Position numbers and translations under genes: made by a program
In this document: one piece after another, positions 6,311-12,863 of the stretch
Layout of the letters: the number at the start of each line of letters is the position of its first letter
How positions within the stretch are numbered: position 1 is the stretch's first letter
Notes under the pieces: generated by a model
Database searches by the model: none
Told to the model about the DNA's origin: nothing
The model's input: only the letters and a program-made list of their open reading frames with translations
Source: Peptococcaceae bacterium UBA6116
GTDB taxonomy: Bacteria; Bacillota; Desulfitobacteriia; Desulfitobacteriales; Syntrophobotulaceae
Assembly: GCA_002423425.1 (NCBI GenBank)
Contig: DIWC01000048.1
Coordinates: forward strand, 1 to 19,034
DNA: 19,034 nucleotides
Direction: 5' to 3'

Positions 6311-6549
6311 ACTTTCACCCCGCTTTGGAAATGGTCATAGATCCCGGGTAAATTATCACCCGTACCCTGAATGCTTTTAACCGGGTGCTGATTAAAAATA
6401 CCGGTTAACAATTGCTTGGTGCAAAAACCCCAAGCTTGAACATCCTTTGAATTTTGGTAGTAATTTGTTATCAGAGCTAAAATCGGTTTTAAGTCATAAG
6501 TCAATCCTCCATCTCTCAGGGTACAGTCAAGAATCTTAAGTTTACGCAC
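6307..6549 (-). pseudogene. Internally deleted HMGL-like aldolase remnant, still translated in the trp operon
   Basis: This 80-codon frame starts at a GTG (6549-6547) with GGAGG eight bases upstream, and overlaps the trpEG stop by 8 bases. Residues 1-15 (VRKLKILDCTLRDGG) are the conserved N-terminus of HMGL-like/4-hydroxy-2-oxovalerate aldolase-type TIM barrels, including the metal-binding LRDG. Residues about 20-65 (KPILALI..., AWGF, LLTGIFNQHP) match the C-terminal end of the same family, whose members are usually around 280-350 residues. The middle of the barrel, about 200 residues, is missing without loss of frame. The product cannot be an aldolase. Its stop overlaps the trpB start as ATGA, so it may persist as a translational relay. 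Family assignment is from memory of these motifs. Confidence 0.72.
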
Positions 6550-8749
6550 AATCAGCACCTCCAGTTTTTTGTAGAACATTGGTTATAATGCGGAACCCTT
6601 TGTCCTCTTCCATCGACATGATGGATTCCGGATGGAATTGCACAGCCAAAATCGATTTATCCCTGCTCTCTACGGCCATGACAACTCCGTCTTCGGTCCA
6701 GGCCGTAATCTCTAGTTCAGCCGGAACTTTTTCTGCAAATAAAGAATGATATCTGCCAACTTTAATATCCTCTATATCCTTAAATATTACCGAGTCCGGA
6801 GAGACTTTAAGCAGGGATTGCTTGCCATGCATCGGGTAGTCAAGTACTCCCAGTTGGCCGTTATAGTATTCGACAATCCCCTGTAAGCCTAAGCACACTC
6901 CAAAGATCGGGATCTTTTTGGCCAAACATAGACCGATAGTTTCCTTGATTTTGAAATCAGACGGTCTGCCCGGTCCCGGTGAAAGGACAACCAGATCATA
7001 GTCTCTCTTGTTTAAGGCTTCTCTGGCAAGATGATGACGCATTGTTTGCACCCTGCAGCCGGCTTTACGGAAGTAACTGGCCAGCGTATGCACGAAGGAA
7101 TCCTCATGATCAATAAACAATACTTCTAACGGTTTGATCTTACCCCCGGTTAAAGCTGATTTCTTGCTTAAATTTGACATAATCGCTACATTTTTATTGT
7201 CGGAAATTGGGTTATTGTTATCTGTAAGCGTACCATTATCCCCTAATACTTTTAACAAAGCCGCCGCTTTGACAAAAGTCTCTTCTTCTTCCGCTTCAGG
7301 TATGGAATCATAAAGCAAAGTGGCTCCGACTCTAACCTGGCCAATTCCTGCTTGCAAACGGATTGTTCTTAAGGTCAGCCCGGTATTCATCCTGCCATCA
7401 AAGCCAATAATACCGACCGCCCCGCCATACCATAAACGATTCGATTCCTCATGGTCTTCAATCCATTGGACGGCTGCCCTTTTCGGGGCACCGGTAACTG
7501 TAACCGCCCACATATGGGTCATAAAGGCATCAAGCGCATCATATTCATCACCTAATATTCCCTCAACATGATCGACGGTATGAATGAGGTGCGAGTACAT
7601 TTCAATCTGACGCCGGCCAATAACTTTTACCGAACCGGGAACACAGATCCGCGATTTATCGTTGCGGTCAACATCCGTACACATCGTAAGTTCGGATTCG
7701 TCTTTATAGGAATTTAAAAGCTCACGAATTTTGTCTGCATCTTCAAGGGCGTTTCTGCCTCTCTTAATTGTGCCGGAGATCGGACAGGTTTCGATTCTTT
7801 TTCCTTCTACCCTGACAAACATTTCAGGTGAAGCCCCAATCAAATACTCATCTCCCAAGTTAATTAAAAAACCATAGGGACTGGGGTTTATTTTACAAAG
7901 ATTAGTAAAAATTTCTGAAGGTTTTTTCTGACAGGGTTTTTGAAAAATATGGGATGGGACAACCTCGAAAAAATCTCCCCGTTTAAAATATTCCTTGGCA
8001 ATTTTAACTTTTTCAGCGTATCGCCCTTTAACATAGTCCGCTATTTCTTGCTTGTTGGTACTTTGTTGTTGTAAAGTTCCAGGCTCAATTATCCTGTCTA
8101 AATTCGTAGTAGCTTGGCCGCCGTATTCAAATTCATAACGGACGAGAAATGTTTCGTCTTTCTGGTGATCGATCACAAAGATCTCATCGGGAATGAATAA
8201 AACCATATCGGCTTGAGTCTCATCTCTGGGTCTTTTCATTTTAATGTTTTCAAATTGGAAAATAAGGTCATAACCAAAACTGCCATATAATCCAAGAAAA
8301 CGATCGTTATCGGCATAGAAAGCTTCCACAATACTGCGGATCATCGAGAAAACTGATTTTTGCCTGCTTCTCTGCTCCTCCGGAAACCTTTCATCTGTTT
8401 GAGATATCTCTCCACAAATGGTATTAGGCTGCTTTCTGATCATGTTTTCAAAGTAGTCCGCCTGGCTTAATTGATCATAGATGTAAGCAAGCAATACTTT
8501 CCCTCTTTCATTAAGGGCAGCTATCTCTACTTTGCGGCCATAAGTTCTAATTTCCAGCGGAGGGTTAGTAAAGCCAATATCCCAGCGGGTATATCTTCCC
8601 GGATATTCAAAGCTGCTGCAGAAATAAGCGCCCAGTGAATAATTCAAGTCTTTAATAATTTTCTCCCGGTAGGACTTATCAATTCCTTCTGTAAGCGAAT
8701 GAATCAAAAGACCGCCTTTGCTGTAATAAGAGCTTTTTACAATGTTCAT
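6542..8749 (-). CDS. trpEG: Anthranilate synthase, fused component I and glutamine amidotransferase (TrpE-TrpG)
   Basis: The 735-residue protein makes anthranilate from chorismate and glutamine, the first committed step. The TrpE part spans about 1-505, with ASPEMFVRV (306-314), CPISGTIKRG (322-331), ELTMCTDVDRND (353-364), VTGAPKRAAV (418-427) and EAEEEETFVKAAALL (485-499). A linker follows (about 505-540), then a TrpG class I amidotransferase with LSPGPGRP (589-596), the nucleophile Cys619 in GVCLG and the His706/Glu708 pair in QFHPES. One-chain TrpEG enzymes are best known from Rhizobium and relatives; most Firmicutes have separate subunits. The ATG at 8749 has GGAGG eight bases upstream. 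The frame is open to 8866, but that part is T-box leader. Expression is controlled by the tryptophan T-box. Confidence 0.95.
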   Translation of the reverse strand: MNIVKSSYYSKGGLLIHSLTEGIDKSYREKIIKDLNYSLGAYFCSSFEYPGRYTRWDIGFTNPPLEIRTYGRKVEIAALNERGKVLLAYIYDQLSQADYFENMIRKQPNTICGEISQTDERFPEEQRSRQKSVFSMIRSIVEAFYADNDRFLGLYGSFGYDLIFQFENIKMKRPRDETQADMVLFIPDEIFVIDHQKDETFLVRYEFEYGGQATTNLDRIIEPGTLQQQSTNKQEIADYVKGRYAEKVKIAKEYFKRGDFFEVVPSHIFQKPCQKKPSEIFTNLCKINPSPYGFLINLGDEYLIGASPEMFVRVEGKRIETCPISGTIKRGRNALEDADKIRELLNSYKDESELTMCTDVDRNDKSRICVPGSVKVIGRRQIEMYSHLIHTVDHVEGILGDEYDALDAFMTHMWAVTVTGAPKRAAVQWIEDHEESNRLWYGGAVGIIGFDGRMNTGLTLRTIRLQAGIGQVRVGATLLYDSIPEAEEEETFVKAAALLKVLGDNGTLTDNNNPISDNKNVAIMSNLSKKSALTGGKIKPLEVLFIDHEDSFVHTLASYFRKAGCRVQTMRHHLAREALNKRDYDLVVLSPGPGRPSDFKIKETIGLCLAKKIPIFGVCLGLQGIVEYYNGQLGVLDYPMHGKQSLLKVSPDSVIFKDIEDIKVGRYHSLFAEKVPAELEITAWTEDGVVMAVESRDKSILAVQFHPESIMSMEEDKGFRIITNVLQKTGGADCA

Positions 8750-8766
8750 TATTTTATCCTCCAAAT

Positions 8767-8804
8767 AAAAAAACCTCATCATCCCTAGAAAGGGACAAGA
8801 GGTT
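8767..8804 (-). terminator. trpEG: T-box regulated terminator of the trp leader
   Basis: On the minus strand AACCTC (8804 downward) pairs with GAGGTT, with internal GTCCCTTTCTAGGGAT adding stem, followed by seven T. It lies 10 bases before the trpEG ribosome site. In T-box control uncharged tRNA-Trp stabilises the competing antiterminator, which uses the GGTGGTACCGC region just upstream. Confidence 0.85.
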
Positions 8805-9047
8805 ATCTCCTGCGGTACCACCCAAATTGGTATATTACTATACCCGCTTAATACATGTACTATCATACATGTCCTATTGATAACGGGTAGGATTCCCGAC
8901 GACGCCTACTACAATTTCGGATCATACTCATGAGTCCATTCAGCATAAACTTCCCTGCCGCAATCACACCACCAGCGACTCTCTGAAACTTTCCGTCTAT
9001 GATTACTATTCTCAATCTTCGCTTTAAAAGCTATGCGTTAATAATTA
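8767..9047 (-). promoter_or_regulatory. Tryptophan T-box leader (tRNA-Trp sensing)
   Basis: The invariant T-box sequence GGTGGTACCGCA is at 8822-8811 on the minus strand, where ACC-containing pairing with the tRNA NCCA end occurs. The Stem I part contains CAGAGAGTCGCTGGTGGTGT, the AG-bulge and distal-loop type signature. The specifier region then reads TGG followed by A at 8938-8935, that is codon UGG for tryptophan. A terminator hairpin follows at 8804-8767. All parts are in the standard order, and the element precedes a complete trp operon, so the specificity is well supported. Low charged tRNA-Trp should favour readthrough. Confidence 0.93.
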
Positions 9048-9053
9048 TATATG

Positions 9054-9083
9054 ATTATAAACGAAGGAGGTTGTATTTGGCAA
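9054..9083 (-). promoter_or_regulatory. Promoter of the trp operon
   Basis: TTGCCA (9083-9078) and TATAAT (9059-9054) are separated by 18 bases on the minus strand, placing transcription start just before the T-box Stem I. The -35 lies a few bases from the broken end of the permease pseudogene. Confidence 0.75.
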
Positions 9084-9084
9084 G

Positions 9085-9445
9085 TAAAACTTTTTGTTAA
9101 CGTTGAAATGAATACGGCGATTTGCATAAATCCCGCACCACTTCCAAGCAATGAGAAGCCAGTGGAAAGGCCACAAATCCAGGAATTAACGTAATCGATC
9201 CTAATATTGAGGCAATTACCATTCCCATCCAGCCTGACTGTTGACCAACAAGTTTTGATATAGTATCAGGACTCAGAATTGCAAGCATAATCCCAATAAT
9301 AAGAAGAATAGACAAAAGCTGCGGCAGAATGTTTTCAAAGGATTTCCAGGCCTTTTTCAAAGCCTTCTTGGTCTTTTTTTTTATCTTTTAAAAATGAAAG
9401 CATGAGCAACCCTGCTGCCAGAACATAAAGAATAATGGTAAACAT
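9085..9445 (-). pseudogene. Broken second permease of the arsR-permease unit (two frameshifts, 3' truncation)
   Basis: The ATG at 9445 (AGGGTG six bases upstream) begins MFTIILYVLAAGLLMLSFLKDKKK, a membrane segment. The frame is then lost in a run of nine A (plus-strand T run around 9374-9382). Removing one A would restore ...KKTKKALKKAWKSFENIL and join it to the long open part at 9360-9097, which carries two more membrane segments and LIPGFVAFPLA. After FPLAS the frame is lost again: another frame reads SLLGSGAGFMQIAVFISTL, the expected continuation. Homology then stops at about 9090, so the last third of a roughly 160-residue permease is missing. It follows the thioredoxin gene by 22 bases. 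The first defect could be a sequencing artefact; the second defect and the truncation make real decay likely. Confidence 0.75.
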
Positions 9446-9467
9446 TTCAAACACCCTTTATTCCAAT

Positions 9468-9707
9468 CTAAACCTCATCTTGAATATATTTCTTAATTTC
9501 ATCCTTAGTGGGGATTCTCCCTGAAGCCTTGACCCTTTCATTGATTACGACGGCGGGTGTTCTCATCACGCCATAACCCATTATCTTCTGCATATCTTCT
9601 ACTTTTTCTACTGTAGCAGGAATATCCAATTCTTTAACAGCTTCCTCCGCCAACGCCTGAAGTTTTTTACAGTTAGCGCAACCTGAGCCCAAAATTTTGA
9701 TATTCAT
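9468..9707 (-). CDS. Small thioredoxin-like redox protein (CxxC)
   Basis: This 79-residue cytosolic protein has the short thioredoxin fold of the MTH895 / 'redox-active disulfide protein 2' group. MNIKILGSGCANCKKL carries the active-site Cys10-x-x-Cys13, followed by a helix, and VMRTPAVVINERV (47-59) carries the conserved cis-Pro. The start has AAGGATGG about seven bases upstream. It lies 15 bases after the permease gene. The arsR-permease-thioredoxin trio recurs in Clostridia and archaea, and the protein is thought to serve metal or metalloid handling by thiol chemistry. Its true partner is unknown. Confidence 0.88.
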   Translation of the reverse strand: MNIKILGSGCANCKKLQALAEEAVKELDIPATVEKVEDMQKIMGYGVMRTPAVVINERVKASGRIPTKDEIKKYIQDEV

Positions 9708-9722
9708 TTTAATACCATCCTT

Positions 9723-10739
9723 TTAAATTATTATATTGAACAAATAACCGATAATTATAATGCTAATTGCCATGATTCCTATAAATACTGCAAGCAATTT
9801 TGGCTTTAAAACTTTTCTCAGGATAATCATTTCAGGTAAACTTAGCGCCGTTACAGACATCATAAAGGAAAGAGCAGTTCCCATAGGCATACCTAAGCGT
9901 GTCAATTCGCTTACAATCGGAATAGTTCCTGCCGCATTAGAATAAAGCGGTATCCCAATTAACACAGCCACAAATACAGCAAACGGATTGTCTTTGCCTG
10001 CATATTTTGCGAGCCAGCCTTCCGGCGCCCAGCCATGCATAATTCCGCCGATTGCAATACCGATAATAACATAGGGCCAGATTTTCTTTAATATTTCGAG
10101 AACATAATACCCCGCATCTCTAAAGCGCTGTTTCCATGTTGGATTTTCAATTTCAACATCACCCATTTTTATGTTGTAGACATATTCTTCAACATATCTT
10201 TCCATCTTAAGTTTACCAATAATAATTCCTGCAATTATTGCTACTGTTACCCCTGTCGCAATGTAGAGCAAGGCAATCTGCCAGCCAAATAACCCCCACA
10301 GCATCACAAGAGCTACTTCATTAACCATTGGTGAAGAGATCAGGAAGGAAAATGTCACTCCTAAGGGAATACCTGACTCCACAAACCCGATAAATATCGG
10401 AACCGCAGAACACGAACAAAAAGGAGTAACAATTCCTAAGAGGGCAGCAAAGATATTGCCTAAAAGTCCTCTGGCCTTTCCTTCTCCTAAAAGCCTTTTT
10501 GTCCTCTCAGGTGGGAAAAAGCTTCTGATAATTGACACGATAAACACTATTACTGCTAACATTAAAAATATTTTCATTGTGTCATAAAAGAAAAAGTTAA
10601 CCGCACCTTTATACTGATTCGACTCTAATATTGAAGGATTAGCACCAAACAAGTCTAAAACCCAGCGAAAAAGAACCGTTAGACCATAGCTAAAATAAAA
10701 AGTCAATTCTTGCAAAATCCAATCTATCGCTGAAAACAC
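9723..10739 (-). CDS. Permease, COG0701 (DUF318/ArsP-like) family
   Basis: The 338-residue protein is polytopic, with about eight hydrophobic segments (for example 55-72, 96-120, 143-178 and a C-terminal set to 336). The family signature TPFCSCSAVPIFIGFVESG lies at 105-123 with Cys108 and Cys110, followed by FLISSPMVNEVA. A second half repeats the theme around GIPLYSNAAGTIPI. COG0701 includes ArsP, an exporter of trivalent organoarsenicals, and uncharacterised permeases, so the substrate is not fixed by sequence. The start is a GTG at 10739 with AAGGGTG eight bases upstream. It lies 29 bases after arsR, and its CSC motif and ArsR partner suggest a metalloid or thiophilic substrate. Confidence 0.88.
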   Translation of the reverse strand: MFSAIDWILQELTFYFSYGLTVLFRWVLDLFGANPSILESNQYKGAVNFFFYDTMKIFLMLAVIVFIVSIIRSFFPPERTKRLLGEGKARGLLGNIFAALLGIVTPFCSCSAVPIFIGFVESGIPLGVTFSFLISSPMVNEVALVMLWGLFGWQIALLYIATGVTVAIIAGIIIGKLKMERYVEEYVYNIKMGDVEIENPTWKQRFRDAGYYVLEILKKIWPYVIIGIAIGGIMHGWAPEGWLAKYAGKDNPFAVFVAVLIGIPLYSNAAGTIPIVSELTRLGMPMGTALSFMMSVTALSLPEMIILRKVLKPKLLAVFIGIMAISIIIIGYLFNIII

Positions 10740-10768
10740 CTATATCACACCCTTCATTTTCCCTGCAG

Positions 10769-11083
10769 CTATTTCTCTAATAAAGTTTTGGTCTCTTCTA
10801 TCTGACGAAGGATGAGCTTTTCAGCGAGATCAATCATCTGGTAAACCTCTCGGTTCTTGATAGAATAGATAACTTTTGTCCCTTCTTTTTTACTTTCCAC
10901 AATACCCTGATTTTTTAGCACTGCAAGGTGTTGCGAAGTATTGGACTGTTCAGAATCAAGATTAGGGAGAATCTCACAAACACACATCTCCCCTTCCTGC
11001 AAAAGCTTCACGATTTGAATTCTTGTAGGATGAGCCAAGGTTTTAAATACATTAGAAACAAGTTGGTCACTCATATTAGACAT
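10769..11083 (-). CDS. arsR: ArsR/SmtB-family metalloid-responsive repressor
   Basis: The 104-residue winged-helix protein has FKTLAHPTRIQIVKLL (13-28) and then CVCEIL, where Cys34 and Cys36 match the alpha3 As(III)/Sb(III)-sensing ELCVC-type site. The recognition helix follows (QSNTSQHLAVLKNQGIVES), then the wing (KKEGTKVIYSI). Binding of the metalloid would release DNA. The start is ATG at 11083 with GAGGTGG six bases upstream. It heads the unit arsR-permease-thioredoxin-permease. An inverted repeat directly downstream of its -10 is the likely operator. It may also act on the separate acr3-arsC genes, but no copy of this operator is visible upstream of acr3. Confidence 0.92.
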   Translation of the reverse strand: MSNMSDQLVSNVFKTLAHPTRIQIVKLLQEGEMCVCEILPNLDSEQSNTSQHLAVLKNQGIVESKKEGTKVIYSIKNREVYQMIDLAEKLILRQIEETKTLLEK

Positions 11084-11110
11084 TCTTTACCACCTCGTAC
11101 AACTTTTTAT

Positions 11111-11130
11111 ATATTAGTTATTTCTAATAT
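11111..11130 (-). promoter_or_regulatory. arsR: Likely ArsR operator
   Basis: A perfect 7-bp inverted repeat ATATTAG (11111-11117) / CTAATAT (11124-11130) with a 6-base spacer lies immediately downstream of the arsR -10, where a bound repressor would block transcription. Its assignment to ArsR rests on position and symmetry. Confidence 0.6.
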
Positions 11131-11139
11131 TCTTATATT

Positions 11140-11168
11140 ATAATATTGCGGTAAAAAGCTTTTGTCAA
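11140..11168 (-). promoter_or_regulatory. Promoter of the arsR-permease unit
   Basis: A perfect -35 TTGACA (11168-11163) and a -10 TATTAT (11145-11140) are separated by 17 bases on the minus strand. Confidence 0.8.
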
Positions 11169-11244
11169 CATCTTGTTTAATAGGAGTGTTCATAGGAGAA
11201 AAGATAATTCCATGCTTTCTACTTTTTTATAGAACCCTTTACTA

Positions 11245-11286
11245 TAAAAAAACCGGCCAAATGACGTATTCACCATCGTACCGGTT
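11245..11286 (-). terminator. Rho-independent terminator after arsC
   Basis: On the minus strand AACCGG (11286-11281) pairs with CCGGTT (11256-11251), followed by a run of seven T. It closes the acr3-arsC transcript and separates it from arsR. The loop is long (about 24 bases), so strength is uncertain. Confidence 0.6.
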
Positions 11287-11325
11287 AATTAAAAATCTTA
11301 TTCGGATTACTTCATTGTAATGACA

Positions 11326-11733
11326 TTACGCTAAACCATTCATTCTGTTTTTGAGATCCAGAATTTTTTCTTCAATAATTTTAGCCGTTCTTAGAAATTC
11401 GTGCTTACCTTTTCCGGTTGGATCTTCAAGACCCCAGTCTTCCCTGTGTTTACAGGGCACGAAAGGACAATTCACATTGCATCCCATGGTAATGACAATA
11501 TCAACCAGCGGAATGTCTGATATAAGTTTGGATTTTTGTGATATGCTCATATCCACGCTATAAAGTTCCTTGATAACAGCTACCGCGTCCTGGTTAATTT
11601 CGTCTTTGATTTCCGTACCTGCTGAATAAGCTTCAATACAATCTTCTGCCTTAATCTTGGCTATAGCCTCCGCCATTTGGGAGCGACAGGAATTGTGAAC
11701 ACATACGAAGGCTACTTTTATTTTTTCTGGCAT
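11326..11733 (-). CDS. arsC: Arsenate reductase, LMW phosphatase (thioredoxin-coupled) family
   Basis: The enzyme reduces arsenate to arsenite for export by Acr3. The 135 residues hold the phosphatase-like P-loop CVHNSCRS (11-18) with nucleophile Cys11 and Arg17, and the general-acid region DWGLEDPTG (99-107). The redox cysteines are in MGCNVNCPFVPC (Cys85, Cys89, Cys94). In the S. aureus pI258 enzyme the recycling pair is spaced seven residues apart; here the spacing is four, with a third Cys five further on, so the shuttle pair is not obvious. The ATG directly follows the acr3 stop, with the AGGAG-type site inside the end of acr3. An intrinsic terminator follows. Confidence 0.94.
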   Translation of the reverse strand: MPEKIKVAFVCVHNSCRSQMAEAIAKIKAEDCIEAYSAGTEIKDEINQDAVAVIKELYSVDMSISQKSKLISDIPLVDIVITMGCNVNCPFVPCKHREDWGLEDPTGKGKHEFLRTAKIIEEKILDLKNRMNGLA

Positions 11734-12822
11734 TTATTTTGCTTCTCCTTTATAACTCCGGGGTAAACCCTGCTGATTATAGTATTTCCGCTTCAAGGCA
11801 AGTGCCAAATTGACAAGGGCAATCATCACCGGAACTTCGACCAAAGGACCGATAACGGCGGTAAAGGCCACATCGGAAGCTATGCCAAAAATGGCTACGG
11901 CTACGGCAATCGCCAACTCGAAATTATTGCTGGCTGCCGTAAAGGCCAAAGTAACGGTTTGTTCGTATTTGAATCCTCCCCGGTAGGACATGTAAAAACT
12001 GACAAAAAACATGACTGCGAAATAGATTAACAGAGGGATGGCGATTCTAACGACTCCGACCGGGTTCTGTACAATTTCTTGCCCTTTGGTAATAAACATA
12101 ATAACGATCGTATAAAGCAAGGCAATTAAAGCCAACGGAGAGATTTTAGGGATAAATACTTTTTCGTACCATTCTCTGGTCTTGGCTCTGATTAACCAAA
12201 ATCTTGTGATAAAGCCGGCGGCAAATGGAATCCCCAAGTAGATCAGTACGCTTTTAGCCACTTCCCACAAAGAAACGTCTACGATTTGACCACCCCAGGA
12301 CAGTCCCAGCCACTTGGGAATGAGGGTTACAAAAAGATAAATATAAACGGTATATAAAAGGATTTGGAATATTGAGTTTAACGCTACCAGGGCGGCACAG
12401 TATTCATTATCGCCTTTGGCCAGGGTGTTCCAGACAATCACCATGGCGATACAGCGGGCTAGGCCGATGATAATAAGTCCAATCGCAAAACCCGGCATGT
12501 CCCCCAGCAGTAATACCGCCAGGACAAACATTAAAATAGGTCCAATGATCCAGTTTTGAATAAGGGAAAAGGCAAAGATCTTTTTATTTTTAACAACCTT
12601 GCCGATCTCTTCATACTTTACTTTGGCCAGGGGTGGATACATCATGACAATCAGTCCGATAGCAATTGGCCAGGAGATAGTCCCCGTGCTAACCTTCCCC
12701 AAAGATACCGCCAAATTTGGGAACAGATAACCTCCCAACACGCCAACTCCCATAGCGATAAATATCCAGAGTGTTAAAAACCTGTCTAAAAATGACAACC
12801 TATCTCGATTAGTTTTTAACAT
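11734..12822 (-). CDS. acr3: Arsenite efflux transporter, ACR3 family
   Basis: This integral membrane exporter has about ten hydrophobic segments and 362 residues. Conserved ACR3 marks are LSFLDRFLTLWIF at the start, PIAIGLIVMMYPPLAKV, QNWIIGP, and the essential-Cys segment GLARCIAMVIVWNTLAKGD (Cys124 from this start). A GPLVEVPVMIALV segment lies near the end. The frame is open to an ATG at 12840, but no ribosome site precedes that one. GGTTGGGA precedes 12822, and the family start fits, so I favour 12822 with modest certainty. It lies close behind murB (24-42 bases, depending on the start) without a visible terminator or promoter between, and abuts arsC. Together they form the arsenate/arsenite detoxification pair. 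Confidence 0.93.
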   Translation of the reverse strand: MLKTNRDRLSFLDRFLTLWIFIAMGVGVLGGYLFPNLAVSLGKVSTGTISWPIAIGLIVMMYPPLAKVKYEEIGKVVKNKKIFAFSLIQNWIIGPILMFVLAVLLLGDMPGFAIGLIIIGLARCIAMVIVWNTLAKGDNEYCAALVALNSIFQILLYTVYIYLFVTLIPKWLGLSWGGQIVDVSLWEVAKSVLIYLGIPFAAGFITRFWLIRAKTREWYEKVFIPKISPLALIALLYTIVIMFITKGQEIVQNPVGVVRIAIPLLIYFAVMFFVSFYMSYRGGFKYEQTVTLAFTAASNNFELAIAVAVAIFGIASDVAFTAVIGPLVEVPVMIALVNLALALKRKYYNQQGLPRSYKGEAK

Positions 12823-12863
12823 TACTATCCCAACCTTCATTAAAATTCAATCTTAGCAATCAT

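Noticed and set aside
8750..8866. Upstream extension of the trpEG frame to 8866
   Set aside because: The extra 39 codons run through the T-box and its terminator. The ATG at 8749 has GGAGG at the right distance and a family-like start.
9061..9096. Strong plus-strand AAGGAGG at 9063-9070 followed by a TTG
   Set aside because: The frame stops after seven codons, and the bases are explained by the trp promoter spacer on the other strand.
9370..9385. Programmed frameshifting at the A9 run of the second permease
   Set aside because: The shift needed is +1 (or -2), not the -1 shift of A-rich slippery sites, and the gene has further defects downstream, so decay is the simpler view.
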